A stretch of 37,471 bases of DNA, taken from positions 1 to 37,471 of the forward strand of contig JAUWQW010000011.1 in assembly GCA_030610885.1 (NCBI GenBank). Reading direction: 5' to 3'. The notes below the pieces were generated by a model. It saw nothing but the letters and a program-made list of their open reading frames with translations. It made no database searches and was not told the DNA's origin. A program made the translations under genes and the position numbers. This document shows positions 16,667 through 24,838 of the stretch, piece by piece (positions within the stretch are counted from its first letter, which is position 1; the number at the start of each line of letters is the position of its first letter). This stretch comes from Candidatus Aminicenantota bacterium. GTDB taxonomy: Bacteria > Acidobacteriota > Aminicenantia > UBA2199.

Positions 16667-19621
16667 TTATCCTGTATCTGGTTTTAATATTAATCCCTTT
16701 GAATTTTGACCATTTATCTTTATTGTAAATGGTTTTGGAAATTTTATATGTTTTACATATTTAGTTTGTGTGTATATTTTTTGTTTTTTTATCCATTCCC
16801 ATAAAATAAATTCTTCTTGTGTGTGTGTTCCTATATGAAAATATCCAATTTGTAAAGATATCATGTTATGAAAGAAATGACTTCCCTGAGAAGGCTCTAT
16901 ATTAAAATCTTTTAGATTGGATTCAATTATCATTTTTGCCATTGAAATTTGATACCATTTAACAGGAATACCAAGCCATGGATCAGCAGTTCCCCATCTT
17001 CCAAAACCAATTAAAATATATTTTAAATTTTTGTCAATAAATTTTTGATTCATTTGACCCACTTCATTAGCAATTTTACGGCTTTTTGATGCATCAAAAC
17101 TATAAGGATCAACATATATTAGATCGTATATGTTAGAGAAAGTTCCATTTCCCATTGAATGTTCAGATTTACAGATTATATCATTTTGAGAAATATCATC
17201 CAAACAAACATCAACCTTCTCTTTTCCTGCTATCATTGGTCTTATTTGTAGCAGTTCAAGTTCATGTTTCTTTTTTTTATCTTTAAATAAGTTTAAAGCA
17301 AATTCAATTTCAATATGAGAGCCAAACGCGCTATACCCGATCTTTAAAATTTCATTTAAAATTTCTGCTAGAGGAAAAGCATTGAATTTTAAAATATTTG
17401 CAAATGTTATAATTCTTGGGCCTTTAATTGAAACAGTATCTCTTATAACATTATCCTCTGGGGAATAGGTACTTGCAACAAAAAATAGGGTATCATGCTC
17501 TTCTGCATCAGATATGTTAAATTTATTTAGGCTAAAAGTTTCATCATTAATTATTTTTAGGTCAGTATTGGATAGGTTAATTGAGAAAAAATGATTTTGA
17601 GATTTTTTTAAATATTCATCAATAGAAGAGAAAGGGGGATTCATTTCAGGATATTTTGGGGAGAATCTGAAAACCTGATCACCTTCAGCAATTGTTCTTC
17701 CAAGTCCTAAAGCAAGTTGAATAATTCCATCATCAGGTTCCATATGTGAAATAGGATAATAATTGTATGATTGTGCAACTCCTGATACAACTGGATAAAA
17801 ATTATTGTTATAATTTTGTCCAACAACTTGCTGAATAATAACAGCCATTTTTTCTTCTTCAATTGAAAAGTTTGTGTTTCTTATATATTCTTTTGGAGAT
17901 TTAAAAAAAACAGATGCATACACAAGCTTTATTGCATTACATAATTGAATCAGTCTCTTATTTAAAACAGGGTTGTTGTTCGGGAGTAGGAAAGTGGAAT
18001 AGAGTCCTGCAAAGGGAAGTGTTTGAGAATCCTCCAGGATACTTGATGATCTAATAGCAATTGGATATTTAATGTTGATCAGTAAAGTTTTAAGGTCTTG
18101 AACTATTTTATCAGGTAATCTCTTTTTCATGAATTTTTTTGCGATTTTATCATTATCTGTTTCAGATATTGCAAATTTCTGAAGTTTATTGATTTCAATA
18201 AATTCTTCGTATATTTCACTACAAATAACAAATGTATATGGTGTTTTTATTTCTACATCTTTAAATTTCTCATGCAATTTTGTTTGAGCAAGTAGAGTAT
18301 TTATAAAAGCAATGCCTCTTGCTTTTCCGCCAAGGGAGCCATTTCCCAATCTTATAAAGGAATTTTCTGAGTCAAATTGAGTTTGCTCAAAATCTGTTAT
18401 TACTCCGTATTGGTTTTTATATAGTAATTTTTGTAATTCAGATAAAATAAATTCTCTAATATCTTCTATATTTTTAAAATCAGATACCTTTTTTGGTCTG
18501 AATTTATCTGCAAGGTCAAACTCAGTTCTTGCTCTTAACCATATTGAAAAATGATTTCTTCTTGCATGAAATTCAAGACTTTCTGCAGGTATTATCTGGA
18601 TCATTTTTTCAAATTCGTAAAGATTCTTTGCTTTACCAATCTCTTCTCTTTTCTTATCTTTAAAAACAAAATCTCCAAAACCAAAGTTAGAAAGTATAAA
18701 TTGACTTAAATCGTATAAGAGATTGTTTGAATTCTTGTTTAAAAAGCCCAACCCATTTTTGTCTGCGGTTTTTTTGTTATCTAATTCTGATGATTGTAGT
18801 AAAAAAGGTAGATCAGGAATCTCGTTTTTAACCTTTTTTGCAAATCTGAAACCAGCATTTGGATCGATTTCCCCTTCTCTGATAAAGCTTATATCAGACA
18901 AAACTCCCAGGAGATTCTTTTTATACTTGTCATAGAGTTTTATTCCCTGTTCATATGTTTCAGCCATAAGAATCTTTGGTCTTGCTCTCATTCTTAACAA
19001 TCTATGTAAATCATTAACACCTTCAGATATAAGCAACCTGGTTTGAGTCATTATTTCAGTATAGATTAAAGGCAGGAACATTGAGTAAAATTTAGGAGAA
19101 TCTTCTATTATAAGAATTGCCCTTACACCAAGTTTAGTATCATTATCAAGATTTTTTAAATCCTCAACATATTTTATGATTGCCAGTAAAATTCTTGTAT
19201 CTCCTGACCAGTAAAAGATCTTATCAATGCTTTTTGTGTCTCTGAGTTTCATTAAAGTGTCAGTACCAATCCATTCATAGGTTAAAAGAACAACAGGTAT
19301 ACCCGGGTTTAACTCTTTAACCTTTGCCCCGAATTGCTGTGGATCCATATCTGCCAATCTTGTCATTGTTATAACCATGTTAAAAGAGCCTTTTTTAAGC
19401 ATCTTAAGAGCTTCTGAAGCAGAAGAAGCTCTTGTTATTCTTGGAACAAATCTTAAATTCAAATCAATATATTCACTGAATATTTTTTCAGATAATCTTC
19501 CATCCTCTTCAAGAACAAAAGCATCATAAAAACTTGATACAAGTAATATTTCTCTAACTCGAAATTTCATTAAATCATGAAATATGCTAAATTGTGGTTT
19601 ATAGTCTTGATAAAATTCCAT
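16667..19621 (-). CDS. REC-REC-PEP/pyruvate dikinase-like ATP-grasp protein
   Basis: A 984-residue protein. Residues about 20-150 look like a receiver fold without a phosphorylatable Asp (MVITMT where it should be). Residues about 165-310 form a second receiver with acidic pair Glu173/Asp174 (IIEDS) and candidate acceptor Asp243 (LSDIS). From about 420 there is a pyruvate-phosphate-dikinase N-terminal nucleotide domain: GSLGGKARG, IAIRSSSILEDS...FAGLYS (523-542) and ELLQIRPM (789-796). The swivelling phosphohistidine domain and PEP barrel of true PpsA/PPDK are absent; instead a C-terminal region has GFGRWGTADPW and GSHFFHNM. Similar uncharacterised proteins exist in several phyla. A phosphorylation-controlled phosphotransferase is inferred. 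A single-gene unit with its own promoter. Confidence 0.7.
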   Translation of the reverse strand: MEFYQDYKPQFSIFHDLMKFRVREILLVSSFYDAFVLEEDGRLSEKIFSEYIDLNLRFVPRITRASSASEALKMLKKGSFNMVITMTRLADMDPQQFGAKVKELNPGIPVVLLTYEWIGTDTLMKLRDTKSIDKIFYWSGDTRILLAIIKYVEDLKNLDNDTKLGVRAILIIEDSPKFYSMFLPLIYTEIMTQTRLLISEGVNDLHRLLRMRARPKILMAETYEQGIKLYDKYKKNLLGVLSDISFIREGEIDPNAGFRFAKKVKNEIPDLPFLLQSSELDNKKTADKNGLGFLNKNSNNLLYDLSQFILSNFGFGDFVFKDKKREEIGKAKNLYEFEKMIQIIPAESLEFHARRNHFSIWLRARTEFDLADKFRPKKVSDFKNIEDIREFILSELQKLLYKNQYGVITDFEQTQFDSENSFIRLGNGSLGGKARGIAFINTLLAQTKLHEKFKDVEIKTPYTFVICSEIYEEFIEINKLQKFAISETDNDKIAKKFMKKRLPDKIVQDLKTLLINIKYPIAIRSSSILEDSQTLPFAGLYSTFLLPNNNPVLNKRLIQLCNAIKLVYASVFFKSPKEYIRNTNFSIEEEKMAVIIQQVVGQNYNNNFYPVVSGVAQSYNYYPISHMEPDDGIIQLALGLGRTIAEGDQVFRFSPKYPEMNPPFSSIDEYLKKSQNHFFSINLSNTDLKIINDETFSLNKFNISDAEEHDTLFFVASTYSPEDNVIRDTVSIKGPRIITFANILKFNAFPLAEILNEILKIGYSAFGSHIEIEFALNLFKDKKKKHELELLQIRPMIAGKEKVDVCLDDISQNDIICKSEHSMGNGTFSNIYDLIYVDPYSFDASKSRKIANEVGQMNQKFIDKNLKYILIGFGRWGTADPWLGIPVKWYQISMAKMIIESNLKDFNIEPSQGSHFFHNMISLQIGYFHIGTHTQEEFILWEWIKKQKIYTQTKYVKHIKFPKPFTIKINGQNSKGLILKPDTG

Positions 19622-19641
19622 TTTTTGCCTTATACAACTTA

Positions 19642-19670
19642 ATTATAGTTTAGAATATAAGAATATTCAA
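19642..19670 (-). promoter_or_regulatory. Promoter of the REC-REC-dikinase gene
   Basis: Minus strand: TTGAAT (19670-19665), 17-base spacer, TATAAT (19647-19642). Transcription would start near 19635; AAGG lies in the short leader before the ATG. Confidence 0.65.
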
Positions 19671-19706
19671 TAATTTATGAATTAATATATTTTGAGGTTG
19701 TTTTGG

Positions 19707-21173
19707 TTATATGATTTCTTTTGGTTTTGTGTTGTAAATTCTTTCATATTCTTTTACAAAATCACTTTTGCCACAAAGGAACATACTGGATAGAGGCATT
19801 ATTTTTTTTATTTTATAAGATATTTTATTTGCAAGTTCTCTTATATCCCATTGAGCGTGTTCATCATCTCTTAATCTAACAAAATGGTAGATTTCTCTTA
19901 AATTCATTTTCATTATAACCATTCTACGGTGAGAATTTGTCAAAATATAGTCTGCTGTTCCATTATATTTTTCTTTTAATTTAAAATATACCTTATTTGT
20001 TCTTTCAATTATGTTCATAAATTCTTTTTCCAACCCATTTATCTTTATACTTTCAGGTATGGTATTTCCTAATTTCAAATCATAGTTACCTGAAATAAGT
20101 GTTGCCATTCTATGTCTTTTTAATTGAGCAAAATTTGATGCACTAACAATTGCCTGGAAAGTAATGTCCGGAAATTCAAATTCCCTTGAAGGAGAATCAA
20201 AAAATTCAATGTTTTTGAAAAGATCTTTGAAAATATTCTCTTTTTCTCTTTTTTTCATATTTTTTATTATATTGTACGCATCATAATAATTTATATGTTC
20301 ATATATGCTTAAAAAAGATGCAAGTATAGTATTATCTCCATCTGGGGTATAACTGATTATTTCAGGTTCAATATTAACAGGGCTGAGTTTATCTATATTA
20401 TTGAGTTGAAAGTTGTTTTTAAAAGAAAAGTTTAGATCCTTTTCAAAATCAGAAGGTTCTGGGAAGAGAATGATTGAGGGAGCAATTTTTTTTACAATAG
20501 AGTATATTTTTCCCCCCATTTCCTTTAATTCCAATCGCTTACTTAATGTAAATCTTCTTAATAAATGTTCTAAATTTCTTGCATTTATTGTTAAACCCAG
20601 CTGTCCTTCCGTAGCCAGAGACAGGATGTACCTTGCATCCTCTTTTGCCCATCCTTCTAAAAGGTTTTTGTTCTTTTTTATTTCAGCTAATTTTTTGTGT
20701 TTATTAAAAACATACTCTTTTAAAATGGAAAGAGATTTTTTGTAGAATTCGTTCTGGATATTGATCATATCTTTGAATAATTTGATTGAATCTTTGTCTT
20801 GTACTTTAATAGGTGTAATATAATCTCCATCAAGAGTTACATATCTCTGAGATTTTTCAGTATATGTAGCTAAGCGAAAATTTTCTACCTCTTCAATAGC
20901 AAGTCTTGATACTCCTATTACATCAAAGTTAAAAACAGCATGTTCAGCTACAGAGTGATGGCCCATCTTGAATATGATAGTTTTATTGGATTTTCTTGCT
21001 TTTTCAATATCTTTTTTAGCCTGTTTTCTTAAAGAAGTGACATCTTTTGAGCTTCTACTGATTCTTGCATAAGCAGCGCTGAATGTTTCAGGAGTCAATA
21101 TTTCCTTTTTATTTTTATTAAGTCTCTCCAAAATTTCTATATCAACATTATACCCAGCAAGTTTTATTTTCAA
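19707..21173 (-). CDS. thyX: Double-domain flavin-dependent thymidylate synthase
   Basis: Makes dTMP from dUMP using methylenetetrahydrofolate and FAD. At 488 residues it is about twice a normal ThyX and contains two ThyX-like halves. The first has GHHSVAEH (71-78) and the ExSxRY part of the signature (Glu106-Tyr111) but lacks the RHR. The second has RHR at 353-355 and the closing REL-A helix (RLRDDEHAQWDIRELA) but lacks ExSxRY. Chlamydial ThyX proteins are also double-length. The start is TTG at 21173, set by GGAGG six bases upstream. The next upstream gene is a P-loop kinase-like protein in the same direction, which fits nucleotide metabolism. Confidence 0.85.
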   Translation of the reverse strand: MKIKLAGYNVDIEILERLNKNKKEILTPETFSAAYARISRSSKDVTSLRKQAKKDIEKARKSNKTIIFKMGHHSVAEHAVFNFDVIGVSRLAIEEVENFRLATYTEKSQRYVTLDGDYITPIKVQDKDSIKLFKDMINIQNEFYKKSLSILKEYVFNKHKKLAEIKKNKNLLEGWAKEDARYILSLATEGQLGLTINARNLEHLLRRFTLSKRLELKEMGGKIYSIVKKIAPSIILFPEPSDFEKDLNFSFKNNFQLNNIDKLSPVNIEPEIISYTPDGDNTILASFLSIYEHINYYDAYNIIKNMKKREKENIFKDLFKNIEFFDSPSREFEFPDITFQAIVSASNFAQLKRHRMATLISGNYDLKLGNTIPESIKINGLEKEFMNIIERTNKVYFKLKEKYNGTADYILTNSHRRMVIMKMNLREIYHFVRLRDDEHAQWDIRELANKISYKIKKIMPLSSMFLCGKSDFVKEYERIYNTKPKEII

Positions 21174-21234
21174 TATGCCTCCAATTTAATAAACACTATT
21201 TTAATATGTTTTTTATTGAAATCAATAGAAAAAA

Positions 21235-21819
21235 TTACTCTTTATGAAATTCTGTTATAAATTTTATGATTTTTTGTGCACCTTCATCTATTGAACTATT
21301 ATTCCATATTTCAATAACATTAAGCTTATTTTCTTCAATTGTTCTTGTATATATTTCTTCTGTTTTTTGCAGATAGTTCATGTCAATTTTTCTGAATTCA
21401 TTTTGAATTTCTCTTTTTTCATACTCTATTAAGCTTGTTCTTATGAAAAATGTGAGATTGTAAGTTTTTACCCAATATTTATATAAGTTTTCTAGAACAT
21501 TGTTTTTTTCTTTTATTTGATCTGATATTTCAACTTGAGAAGTGTGCTTTTTCCAAAGTACCCATAGATCAAGAACTGATCCATCACATAATAATATATC
21601 CGGAGATGCAATTGATTTTGTATTTTCTTCATTTATTTGATTTGAGAGGAAATAAAACTGACTTATAAAGTTTGATTTTTTATCTTCATCAAAAGGGTTC
21701 TTTTGAGATATTTTATCTATTGATTCAACTTTGTATTTAAGTAAAAGTATCTTTTTTACTTCTGTTAATAAAGATGTCTTCCCACATCCTGTTATTCCTG
21801 AAAATGATATTTTCATCAT
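21235..21819 (-). CDS. P-loop nucleotide-kinase-like ATPase
   Basis: A 194-residue protein with Walker A GITGCGKTS (8-16), a DILLCDGSVLDLW segment typical of the DRx/acidic site in deoxynucleoside and thymidylate kinases and in the AAA_28/NadR-type kinases, and a basic lid-like region (YEKREIQNEFRK). The 61-base gap to thyX and shared direction suggest a role in (deoxy)nucleotide supply, but the substrate is unknown. Two adjacent ATGs (21819 and 21816) could start it; neither has a Shine-Dalgarno, and the promoter places transcription at the start codon. Confidence 0.65.
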   Translation of the reverse strand: MMKISFSGITGCGKTSLLTEVKKILLLKYKVESIDKISQKNPFDEDKKSNFISQFYFLSNQINEENTKSIASPDILLCDGSVLDLWVLWKKHTSQVEISDQIKEKNNVLENLYKYWVKTYNLTFFIRTSLIEYEKREIQNEFRKIDMNYLQKTEEIYTRTIEENKLNVIEIWNNSSIDEGAQKIIKFITEFHKE

Positions 21820-21825
21820 TAATGA

Positions 21826-21854
21826 ATTTTAATAAATTAGTTTTATAATGTCAA
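21826..21854 (-). promoter_or_regulatory. Promoter of the P-loop gene (and possibly thyX); leaderless start
   Basis: Minus strand: TTGACA (21854-21849), 17-base spacer, TAAAAT (21831-21826). The predicted first transcribed base is about 21819, the A of the first ATG, so the mRNA would have no leader. Confidence 0.6.
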
Positions 21855-22027
21855 ATTTAATGAATAAAAAAAATAAATGATATATATATCAGTTTCTATA
21901 TTTATAAAATTAAAACAAAAGGTAAAATTTTGTTGAAAAAAAAGCACATATATGTTAGGTTATTTACAAATATGAAACTTGTTAAACTAGTATGGTATGA
22001 TTATTGGCTTTAAATGGTGTGAATATA

Positions 22028-23308
22028 ATGCAAGATAAAGATAAGACAAAAGTACAGGTTTTAAATGAATTGCAAGAGCTCAGGAAGCAATTTACTAACT
22101 TGAAAAAATCGGAAACTTATTATAAGCAAAAAGCAGAGGAAGGTTGTAAAAAAGATAAAATAATAGAGCCTATTAAGAAAAAAAATGTATCCGAGCAAAT
22201 GAGGGAACAATTACAAGGAAGTGAGGAAAAATATAGAGCTCTTGTTAATAGTGCTCAGGATATTATATACATACATGATCTTAAGGGTGATCTGCTGATG
22301 TGGAATCCTCAAGGTAATAAACTTACTGGATATTCGAATGAAGAGGGTGTAAATATGAATATTTCTGGAATACTTACGCCAGAATCATTAAAAATTGCAC
22401 AGGAAAAGACTCTTCTTAAAATTAAATATAAAAAACATACACCTCCATACGAACTTTCATTGAAGTGTAAAGATGGAACCATAGTTCCTGTAGAGGTAAC
22501 AAGTGCACCTATTATTTTAGATGGAAAGGTTGTTGCAATTCAAGGTATTGCAAGAGATATTAGAGATCGTAAAGTTATGGAAGATCGTTTGCGTCAGGCA
22601 CATAAGATGGAAGCATTAGGACAGCTTGCTGGTGGAATATCCCATGATTTCAACAACATACTTCAGGCTATTCAGGGATATACTGATATTGCCTTAATGA
22701 AAATTAATGAGGATGATATTTTATACCAGAATCTAAGTGAAATACGTAAAGCATCTATACGTGCTACTAATTTAACACATCAATTACTTATGTTTAGCAG
22801 AAGACAACCAGTTGAAATGGTATGTTTAGATATTAATAAGGTGATCTACAATGTAAGTAAAATGCTTGAATGCCTTATAGTTGAAAACATAACCTTAATT
22901 ATTGATGCTTGTAAAGATTTGTGGAGAATTAAAGGAGATTTAGGAAGCATAGAGCAGGTTATTACAAATATTGTTGTAAATTCCAGGGATGCCATGTTAA
23001 ATAAAGGTAAAATTATAATAAAAACTGAGAATGTGATTATAGATGAAGAATATTGTAAGATTTACGAATATGCACGTCCAGGGAAATTTGTATTTCTCTC
23101 AATGAAGGATACTGGAGTTGGTATGAATGAGTCTATTGTTGACCATATATTCGAGCCTTTCTTTACTACAAAAGCTCCTGGAAAAGGTACTGGAATGGGG
23201 CTTTCTGCAGTATATGGTATTGTTAAGCAGCATAAAGGTTGGATAAATGTCGAAAGTTCGCCTAAAAAAGGGTCTATATTCAAGATATATTTACCTGTAA
23301 GTGAATAA
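22028..23308 (+). CDS. PAS-domain sensor histidine kinase, orphan
   Basis: Soluble kinase of 426 residues. A coiled-coil N-terminus (about 1-65) leads into one PAS domain with its PAC end (about 70-185, IQGIARDIRDRKVMEDRL), then the dimerisation helix with the phospho-acceptor His in GGISHDFNNILQA, and an ATPase domain with N box (VITNIVVNSRDAM), G1 (DTGVGM), F box (FEPFFTT) and G2 (GTGMGL). No membrane segment and no receiver domain are present, and no response regulator gene is nearby, so it probably senses a cytosolic cue and signals to a partner encoded elsewhere. An in-frame TTG at 22004 would add eight residues; ATG 22028 is preferred. It overlaps or abuts murF. Confidence 0.85.
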   Translation: MQDKDKTKVQVLNELQELRKQFTNLKKSETYYKQKAEEGCKKDKIIEPIKKKNVSEQMREQLQGSEEKYRALVNSAQDIIYIHDLKGDLLMWNPQGNKLTGYSNEEGVNMNISGILTPESLKIAQEKTLLKIKYKKHTPPYELSLKCKDGTIVPVEVTSAPIILDGKVVAIQGIARDIRDRKVMEDRLRQAHKMEALGQLAGGISHDFNNILQAIQGYTDIALMKINEDDILYQNLSEIRKASIRATNLTHQLLMFSRRQPVEMVCLDINKVIYNVSKMLECLIVENITLIIDACKDLWRIKGDLGSIEQVITNIVVNSRDAMLNKGKIIIKTENVIIDEEYCKIYEYARPGKFVFLSMKDTGVGMNESIVDHIFEPFFTTKAPGKGTGMGLSAVYGIVKQHKGWINVESSPKKGSIFKIYLPVSE

Positions 23309-24704
23309 TGTAATAAATATGCCAGAATTAGGAATAAATGAAATATCAAAAGCAGTTAATGGTAGACTTATTAATGTTAATAATAAAGATTTAAGGTTTA
23401 TTGATTTTCATTTTGATACAAGATTGATAAATAAGAAGAATTCATTATTTTTTGCTTTAAAAACTGAAAGTAATGATGGGCATAAATTTATCAAAAATTT
23501 AAAGAATAAAAAGGGAGTAGGGGCTGTTGTTTCAAAAGATTTTGTATGTAAGGGCTTAAATATCCCTGTAATTAAGGTTGAAGATACATTAAAAGCAGCA
23601 CATCAATTAGCTTCTTATGTAAGGAGCAAATATAGAAATATAAAATATATTGGGGTTACAGGAAGCGCTGGTAAGACAACCACCAAGGAGTTTATATTTC
23701 AGCTACTTTCTTATAAATACAAAGCTTACAGAGCTTTTGAAAATTGGAATAATTGGATAGGACTTCCTTTCTCAATCTTAAAAATGAATGGAGATGAACA
23801 GGTTGCTGTATTTGAATTAGCAATGAGTTACCCCGGGATAGGTGAAATTGATCTTCTAACAGAAATTTTAAAGCCTGATGTTGTTATGATTTTGAATGTT
23901 TTCCCAGTTCATTTAGAGTTTTTAAAGAATCTTGAAAATATAGCAAAGGCAAAATCAGAAATTCTTAATTATCTTTGTTCAGATGATACAGCTTTTATAA
24001 CGGGAGATTCTGATCTCATTTTAAAAGAGACACAAAATAAAAATGGAAGAAAATTCTATTTTGGGAAAAAAGAGGGGAATAATATAATTCTTAAAAATAT
24101 AAAAAGAGAAAAAGATAGAACAAGGGTAACAATAGATTTTTATGGGATTAAAACTGAGTTTGTTTTAAATATTATTAATTTGATACATATTGAAAATCTA
24201 TTTGCTGCAATAATTGTATCACAATATATGGGTATGAAAAATTATGAGATACAAGAAGCTGTAAAAAAAATAACGCCATTGCTACACAGAGGAGAAATTA
24301 AAAAATATAAGGATTTTACTATTATTGATGAAACATACAATTCTAACCCTGAAGCCTTAAAAAAGGCTTTAAATTGGGTTGATAGAGAATATAAGAATAG
24401 AAAAATTGCAGTTATTGGAGATATGCTCGAACTGGGTAAAAAAGAGGAGGATTTTCATTTCAGTGTTGGGAAATATTTTTCCACACTGAATTTTGATTTT
24501 CTGATTACAGTGGGACAGAGATCATTGAAAATCGCAGAAGGTGCTGTTTCAGGAGGGTTCAACAATAGGAATATAAAGGTTTTGAATTTACCAGAAGAGG
24601 CGAGTGAGTTTTTAAAAGAGGTTGTTGCCCCGGGTAGTGTGATTTTATTAAAGGCATCAAGAAACATAAATTTATTTAAAGCAATAGAGAAATTCTGTAA
24701 ATAG
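23301..24704 (+). CDS. murF: UDP-N-acetylmuramoyl-tripeptide--D-alanyl-D-alanine ligase
   Basis: Last cytoplasmic ligase of peptidoglycan precursor synthesis, adding D-Ala-D-Ala to the UDP-MurNAc-tripeptide. The 467 residues have the Mur ligase layout: N-terminal UDP-binding domain (to about 110), P-loop GVTGSAGKTTTKE (118-130), NNWIGLPFSIL, VFELAMSYPGIGEI, and the C-terminal DETYNSNPEALK loop. The frame opens with GTG at 23301, overlapping the histidine kinase by eight bases; ATG at 23319 is an alternative and neither has a clear ribosome site, so translational coupling to the kinase gene is likely. The genes usually beside murF (mraY, murD) are absent, so it is detached from the division cluster. 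Confidence 0.92.
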   Translation: MNNVINMPELGINEISKAVNGRLINVNNKDLRFIDFHFDTRLINKKNSLFFALKTESNDGHKFIKNLKNKKGVGAVVSKDFVCKGLNIPVIKVEDTLKAAHQLASYVRSKYRNIKYIGVTGSAGKTTTKEFIFQLLSYKYKAYRAFENWNNWIGLPFSILKMNGDEQVAVFELAMSYPGIGEIDLLTEILKPDVVMILNVFPVHLEFLKNLENIAKAKSEILNYLCSDDTAFITGDSDLILKETQNKNGRKFYFGKKEGNNIILKNIKREKDRTRVTIDFYGIKTEFVLNIINLIHIENLFAAIIVSQYMGMKNYEIQEAVKKITPLLHRGEIKKYKDFTIIDETYNSNPEALKKALNWVDREYKNRKIAVIGDMLELGKKEEDFHFSVGKYFSTLNFDFLITVGQRSLKIAEGAVSGGFNNRNIKVLNLPEEASEFLKEVVAPGSVILLKASRNINLFKAIEKFCK

Positions 24705-24706
24705 TA

Positions 24707-24780
24707 AGGGGTCAGGTCTTAACATTTGACATTTAAAAAATGAATAACATGAAAATGTCAAATGTTAAGACCTGACCCCT
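24707..24780. repeat. Perfect 28-bp inverted repeat (REPIN/MITE-like)
   Basis: Arms 24707-24734 and 24753-24780 are exact reverse complements, with an 18-base AT-rich loop. The arm begins AGGGGTCAGGTCTTAACA. It starts two bases after the murF stop codon. There is no T-tract on either side, so it is not a classical terminator. Arm relatives occur at 27929-27943, 33152-33180 and 37315-37343, so this is a dispersed family. Elements of this kind are often moved by single-strand REP-associated tyrosine transposases; none is in the window. Confidence 0.9.
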
Positions 24781-24799
24781 AAGGAAGAATATTTTAGTA

Positions 24800-24828
24800 T
24801 TGATTAATTAGGTCAAAATATGTAGAAT
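24800..24828 (+). promoter_or_regulatory. Probable promoter of lptD, nearly leaderless
   Basis: TTGATT (24800-24805), 17-base spacer, TAGAAT (24823-24828). Predicted start of transcription is about 24835, four bases before the ATG at 24839. A dyad AGAATT-TT-AATTCT covers 24825-24838, just over the -10 box, and could be an operator. Confidence 0.45.
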
Positions 24829-24838
24829 TTTAATTCTT

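Noticed and set aside
20413-20745. A 110-codon plus-strand frame within thyX
   Set aside because: Antisense shadow; thyX motifs continue unbroken on the minus strand.
24707-24780. Intrinsic terminator after murF
   Set aside because: The hairpin is long and perfect, but neither flank has the T-tract a terminator needs, and related arms occur elsewhere; a mobile repeat is the better reading.
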